A stretch of DNA of 64,000 bases from the NCBI GenBank assembly GCA_963664255.1, contig OY760938.1, positions 248,001 to 312,000 of the forward strand, written 5' to 3'. This document shows, piece after piece, positions 59,899-64,000 of the stretch (the first letter of the stretch is position 1; each line of letters starts with the position of its first letter). The stretch is from G963663775 sp963664255 (lineage in GTDB: Bacteria; Bacillota; Clostridia; Oscillospirales; Butyricicoccaceae). A model generated the notes under the pieces. The model was not told the DNA's origin and searched no databases. It worked only from the letters and a program-made list of their open reading frames with translations. The position numbers and the translations under genes are program-made.

Positions 59899-62715
59899 TC
59901 AGTTTCCCATTTCCGCTGCATCGCCCAAATGCTCGAGAATTATTTTTTCTGCTGCTTCATATTCCACCGCATCCAAAAGCGACGCTAATTGATGCACTTG
60001 TTCCTCTTCGGCTTCACTGCATTGCCGCACAGAAGCCTCCTGCAAACGTGCCTGCGCGGTCTGTAAATCATATTGCTGTACCGTCGTCAATAGGTCTTGC
60101 CACCAAATACGGTCTAGTGGCATGGCATTTTCTGCTTTTGGAAGCACTTCCTTCTGCAAGGACACCGCGGATAGCGCCTTCTCCAATGTTTGCAGAATCA
60201 TTTGTGTCTGTTCGGCAAAAGCAGGAAACCGCGTTTGCGCCTGTTCAATGTTCCCTTGTTTGGCGCATTGTTCAATCTCCTCTGCCGCAACGCCCAATGG
60301 TAGCGCACCAATAATACGGCTAGCACCTTTTATCCCATGCACCTTCATTGCAAATGTGTCGATGTCACTTTCCAAATCCTGCGGAAGCTCTGCCAGCATA
60401 CGACCCGTTTCTTTGCGATATGTATGCAAAATGTTTTGGTAATTATCCCATTTTCCACCACATTGCCTCAATCCAAGCGCGGTATCAATGCCCTCTTCCA
60501 CCAGTCGAGCAATGTTTTCAGGCAAAACCAGATTCTCCGTTTCATGCAGCGGCTTTGACAACAGCTTCACGAGCACCGTTTCCAGCTCCGCAATCTGGAT
60601 TGGTTTTTCCAAAAAATCTGTAAACCCTTTTGCAATCAAAAACTCTCTCCATATTTTTGTTGTATTTGCGGTCAACGCTACTATCGGGAGCGTTTGATTT
60701 GCAACATTTTCTGTTTGCCGAATCGTTTGCACCGCTTCAATTCCATCCATATCCAGCATCTTATAGTCCATCAGCACCAAATCATACTGGTTCTGCAATA
60801 TCATTTCAATGGCTTTTTTTCCACTTTCCGCACAAAACACCTGCGCCTGATAGGGTTTCAGCAGCCCCTCTGCCACTTGCAGGTTCATTTCCATATCATC
60901 GACAATCAAGATACGCGCATCCGGAAATAGGATTGGCTGATGGTTCGGTTGTGCAGTTTCTTTTGATTTTTGCGCTTCTTCTGGAATCTCCTGCAACTCT
61001 GCCGGCTGCATATCAAATACCTTTTGCAGAATTTCCACCGTGAATACCGAACCCTTCCCATATTCACTTTCCACATGAATCGAACCCTGCATCATCTCCA
61101 CGAGCTGCTTTACAATCGCAAGCCCTAAGCCAACGCCATTGCTTTTGGTATCCTGTTCTAAAACCACTTGACGATACGGTTTAAAAATGTGCTCCAAATC
61201 TTCTTGCAGGATACCAATGCCGGTATCTGCCACTTCAAATTGAATCCGCGCGCCCTGCGGGTCATTCTTATAGCGCACAGTCAGCTTGATTTCACCTTTC
61301 TCTGTATACTTTGCTGCGTTTCCAAGCAGGTTAACCAAAATCTCTTTCACACGCACCACATCGCCCACCAACCCATTCGGCACATTTTTCTGCACCTGCA
61401 TGGAATATTGAATGGGTCTGTCATACAGGTCTGCCGATGCCAGCATGGAAACGTCAAACAGCACGCTGTCCAGATGATATTCCTTTTCCTGCAGCACCAT
61501 GTTGCCGGTTTCAATCTTAGAAATATCCAAAAGATGGTTGACCATATTCAGCAGCATTTTTCCCGCATGATGAATGGTTTGAATATTCTGCCGCAAATCA
61601 TCGCTCATATTTTTCCGCAAGGCGATTTCACTCATCCCAATGATTGCATTCATCGGTGTTTTGATTTCATGGCTGGCATCTGCAAGAATTTCGCTTTTCG
61701 CCTGATTGGCTTGGTCTGCCTCATCCCTGCATACAATCAGCCGCTGCATCATCTGATGGATTTCCGTGGTGTCATGAATCCAAATAGAGGAACCGCTTCG
61801 GTTGCTGCCGTCATAGATGGGGGTAATTTTTCGTCCATAATGCCGTTCGCCTATCGTGAGCTCGCCGCTTTCTGTATGTCGGATGAGCAGCTGCTCTGTG
61901 GGTTTGTCCACGGCACGCAGCAGTTTTTTTGCCGCCGCATTGCTGTATAAAATGTTATGTCGATTATCTACCAGCAAAACCGCCTGTTCCATTGTTTCCA
62001 GGCTGCAATCCTTGGCATTTTTCAAAATATCCACATTTCGACTTTTGCGAATCAGCCAAAACAGCGTTTCAATAGCAAGCAACAGTGCCACTGGCAGTAG
62101 CATATAGGGCTTTAGTTCGCCCCACAAATCCACCCCATAGGCAACCATCGGCAGCAGCACCACCGCCTGCATCAGCACATTCTGCGCTTTATGCGAGGCA
62201 AACCGCTTTTTCTCGGCATGAAAAAAATACATCACCGCTGCCGGAATAAACAGCGCATACACAAGCATCAGCACCTGATACAGTCTGGCAAATATGCTCG
62301 GCATCAGTTCTACATACGAATAGGCACCCACACGAACCAGCCAAAACTTTTTTGCGTACCATGTATGTGAGGCACTGGTCAGCAACGCGGCAACCACCGC
62401 AAAATCCGCGACAACCATAGCAAGTAGAATCAGCTTTGGCACGCGCACTCTGATATATCGCTGCACAAACAGTGCCGTTGCACCCACCGCTTGCAGCAGC
62501 GCAATATTTCCAATCTGCATGGCAATTTTCGCCGCCTCTTGTGTTTGGCAAAGCAGCTCCATGGCATTGCCCAACGCATACAGCAGCAGGAAGGAGAGCG
62601 CAGCCGATAGCTCTTTCCCTTCGGACGCGCCGCTTCGCCACGGAAACAGCTGTCTGCAAAACAAATATGCGATTAAAATATACAGGACACGCACTGTCCA
62701 AATCAACGCGCACAC
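59899..62715 (-). CDS. Hybrid histidine kinase with 7-TM sensor, receiver and Hpt-like domain
   Basis: 938 aa. Seven hydrophobic segments (about 1-225), a PAS-like domain (MEQAVLLVDNRHNILYSNAAAKKLL), HisKA with the phospho-His in ILADASHEIKTPMNAIIGMS, HATPase_c (LLGNAAKYTEKG, ADTGIGI, GVGLGLAIVKQLVEMM), a receiver with Asp in DLVLMDYKMLDMDG, and a C-terminal Hpt-like bundle with KVHGIKGASRIIGA. All steps of a phosphorelay are in one chain. GTG start with GGAAGGAAG upstream, overlapping the HD-GYP gene by 13 bases; the two are co-expressed, and the HD-GYP receiver is a likely output. Confidence 0.94.
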   Translation of the reverse strand: MCALIWTVRVLYILIAYLFCRQLFPWRSGASEGKELSAALSFLLLYALGNAMELLCQTQEAAKIAMQIGNIALLQAVGATALFVQRYIRVRVPKLILLAMVVADFAVVAALLTSASHTWYAKKFWLVRVGAYSYVELMPSIFARLYQVLMLVYALFIPAAVMYFFHAEKKRFASHKAQNVLMQAVVLLPMVAYGVDLWGELKPYMLLPVALLLAIETLFWLIRKSRNVDILKNAKDCSLETMEQAVLLVDNRHNILYSNAAAKKLLRAVDKPTEQLLIRHTESGELTIGERHYGRKITPIYDGSNRSGSSIWIHDTTEIHQMMQRLIVCRDEADQANQAKSEILADASHEIKTPMNAIIGMSEIALRKNMSDDLRQNIQTIHHAGKMLLNMVNHLLDISKIETGNMVLQEKEYHLDSVLFDVSMLASADLYDRPIQYSMQVQKNVPNGLVGDVVRVKEILVNLLGNAAKYTEKGEIKLTVRYKNDPQGARIQFEVADTGIGILQEDLEHIFKPYRQVVLEQDTKSNGVGLGLAIVKQLVEMMQGSIHVESEYGKGSVFTVEILQKVFDMQPAELQEIPEEAQKSKETAQPNHQPILFPDARILIVDDMEMNLQVAEGLLKPYQAQVFCAESGKKAIEMILQNQYDLVLMDYKMLDMDGIEAVQTIRQTENVANQTLPIVALTANTTKIWREFLIAKGFTDFLEKPIQIAELETVLVKLLSKPLHETENLVLPENIARLVEEGIDTALGLRQCGGKWDNYQNILHTYRKETGRMLAELPQDLESDIDTFAMKVHGIKGASRIIGALPLGVAAEEIEQCAKQGNIEQAQTRFPAFAEQTQMILQTLEKALSAVSLQKEVLPKAENAMPLDRIWWQDLLTTVQQYDLQTAQARLQEASVRQCSEAEEEQVHQLASLLDAVEYEAAEKIILEHLGDAAEMGN

Positions 62716-64000
62716 CTACTTCCTTCCAATGCTGCATGAATTCTCTCCATCATATACAGCGGTTTGCAGGGCTTCACAATATAGTCCTTTGCCTTGGACG
62801 CGCTGCTGGCAACCACAACCTCCCGATCCTTAATCGCAGTTAAAAAGATGATTGGAATTGCCGCATTGATTTCCGTATGAATTTTTTGCACGGTTTCAAT
62901 CCCATTCATCTCCGGCATATCAATGTCCATCAAAATCAAATCCGGAAATGCGTTATTTTGCAAATATTTCACTGCCTGCACGCCTGACTTTGCCAAAACC
63001 ACGCGATATTCCTTTTCCACAATGGCTTGCATACTCTTCAAAATTGCCACCATATCATCCACGATTAAAATGGTTTTTCGGTCATCCGAATCATCCGTTT
63101 GCGTGGTTTCCAAGGTTGGGTCACTGAAATCCAGCTCTACTTCTGTTGTCGGTGCAATCGTGATGCTGCGATATGCCGCGTCATTGTTCAGGTCCACATC
63201 CGTGCCATCTTCAAAGCGAATTTGGGGACGCATCGGATTATTGGTGTTTTTGACCACAAGCGCAGGTCTGCCATCGGAAACCTCCACCAACGTGCCCTTT
63301 GGATAAACCGGAACCGCCTTCATAAACACTTCTACCACCTGATTGTCAAAGAAGCTGCCGCAGCCGCCCATCAAATATTCAATCGATTCTGCGATGGCAT
63401 ACGGTTTTTTATATGGCCGTCTGGATGTCAGCGCATCATACACATCCACGACGTGGATGATTTTTGAAAACATCGGGATTGCCTCGCTTTTCAACCCGCT
63501 GGGGTATCCGCTGCCATCTTCGTTTTCATGGTGGTAGAGCACCGCCTGACAGATTTCGCCCGCAACCTCCACCTTTCCGCGCAGAATGTGGTACGCGCTT
63601 TCCGAATGCTGCTTGACCATGGTATATTCTTCTTGTGACAGCCTGTCCTTTTTGTTTAAAATATCCGGATTGATTTGCAGCTTTCCAATGTCGTGCAGCA
63701 ATGCAGCGGCACTCAGATACAGCAATTCTTTCACCGACAGCCCCATACCAATGCCAACGACCGTAGACAGCACGCAAACATTCACCGAGTGCTTATAGGT
63801 ATAGTCATCAAACGAGCGCAAATCCACCAAATCCAGCGAAAATTCTGCGTTTTTCATCAACTGCTCTGCAATTTTCGCAGAAACCTGCAAAGCAGCGTCA
63901 ATATCTTGACTCTGCAGTGCCTTGATGCCCAAATTTTTCAGTTCTCTTGGCACCGATTCTTCAATGAAAATATCTTGGGAAAGCTCGTCCTCTATATAAA
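62703..64000 (-). CDS. HD-GYP cyclic-di-GMP phosphodiesterase with C-terminal receiver (partial, 5' end outside)
   Basis: The frame is open through the right edge (upstream codons encode DELSQDIFIEESVPRELK), so the GTG at 63953 is not necessarily the start. HD-GYP domain: YKHSVNVCVLSTVVGIGMG, LLHDIGKLQI, LYHHENEDGSGYPSGL (HHE and GYP motifs), DVYDALTSRRPYK. A small beta domain follows (PKGTLVEVSDGRPALVVKN), and then a receiver domain with the phospho-Asp in LILMDIDMPEMNG and the Lys in DYIVKPCKP. A receiver at the C terminus reverses the common order. It would degrade cyclic di-GMP under control of the kinase encoded next. Confidence 0.92.
   Translation of the reverse strand, partial: YIEDELSQDIFIEESVPRELKNLGIKALQSQDIDAALQVSAKIAEQLMKNAEFSLDLVDLRSFDDYTYKHSVNVCVLSTVVGIGMGLSVKELLYLSAAALLHDIGKLQINPDILNKKDRLSQEEYTMVKQHSESAYHILRGKVEVAGEICQAVLYHHENEDGSGYPSGLKSEAIPMFSKIIHVVDVYDALTSRRPYKKPYAIAESIEYLMGGCGSFFDNQVVEVFMKAVPVYPKGTLVEVSDGRPALVVKNTNNPMRPQIRFEDGTDVDLNNDAAYRSITIAPTTEVELDFSDPTLETTQTDDSDDRKTILIVDDMVAILKSMQAIVEKEYRVVLAKSGVQAVKYLQNNAFPDLILMDIDMPEMNGIETVQKIHTEINAAIPIIFLTAIKDREVVVASSASKAKDYIVKPCKPLYMMERIHAALEGSRCAR

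Overview
The window looks like a chromosome segment of a low-to-mid G+C Gram-positive anaerobe of the class Clostridia, probably a gut Oscillospirales-type bacterium. Support comes from rpsB-tsf with Firmicutes-style signals, a cdaA-cdaR pair, secretin-free type IV pilus genes and three methyl-accepting chemotaxis proteins. The genus cannot be told from the sequence. Nearly every gene is on the minus strand, so transcription runs from right to left; the one clear plus-strand gene is a 77-residue peptide at 12003-12236.

Region 1 (1 to about 23400) is most of an extracellular-contractile-injection-system (eCIS, phage-tail-like) operon that runs off the left edge. In transcription order it holds: an unknown 447-aa protein, a 1002-aa sensor/MFS membrane fusion, a DUF4255 (Pvc16-like) cap protein, a carboxypeptidase-regulatory-like protein, a DUF4280 PAAR-like tip, a two-module AAA+ ATPase, a small possible chaperone, a DUF4157 protein with an HExxH motif, and then an embedded secretion module. 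That module has a lipoprotein receptor, an HlyD-like adaptor, a C39-type ABC exporter and a second ABC half-transporter. After it come an unknown 300-aa protein, the sheath, the tube, small assembly proteins, a second tube protein, and a 151-aa protein whose frame ends beside an A10 tract. Beyond the tract, in the -1 frame, lies a reading frame of more than 455 codons made of 141/167-residue Q/N-rich repeats.

The secretion module is the most unusual part. It resembles NHLM/NHLP bacteriocin exporters, but the C39 domain has Gly in place of the catalytic Cys. The two ABC domains are degenerate in complementary ways: one has lost Walker A, and the other has lost the whole signature subdomain. 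The divergent 77-aa peptide has a leader-like ending and stops exactly at Gly-Gly, with no core peptide. I read this as a possible non-cleaving export or docking device that has become part of an eCIS.

Region 2 (about 23400-25960) is mobile debris. It contains tnsA and a truncated tnsB of a Tn7-like element, two copies of a roughly 380-bp transposon-end repeat, and a tnsA/IS5-family chimeric fragment. It sits between the eCIS operon and the 3' end of tsf.

Region 3 (26000-37340) is core genome: rpsB-tsf with promoter, structured leader, intergenic hairpin and terminator; three chemoreceptors, each with its own promoter; and a small envelope operon (GT2-GtrA glycosyltransferase, phosphodiester glycosidase-like protein, small membrane protein).

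Region 4 (37341-55071) is a complete Gram-positive type IV pilus operon read from one promoter: pilB, pilT, pilC, major pilin, prepilin peptidase, a pilM-pilN fusion, pilO, four minor pilin-type genes and a 1644-aa DUF5057 protein.

Region 5 (55277-64000) holds an RseC-like protein, a 176-bp MITE-like inverted-repeat element, an FAD-dependent dehydrogenase, cdaR, cdaA, a hybrid histidine kinase and a partial HD-GYP/receiver protein. No rRNA, tRNA or CRISPR array was seen.
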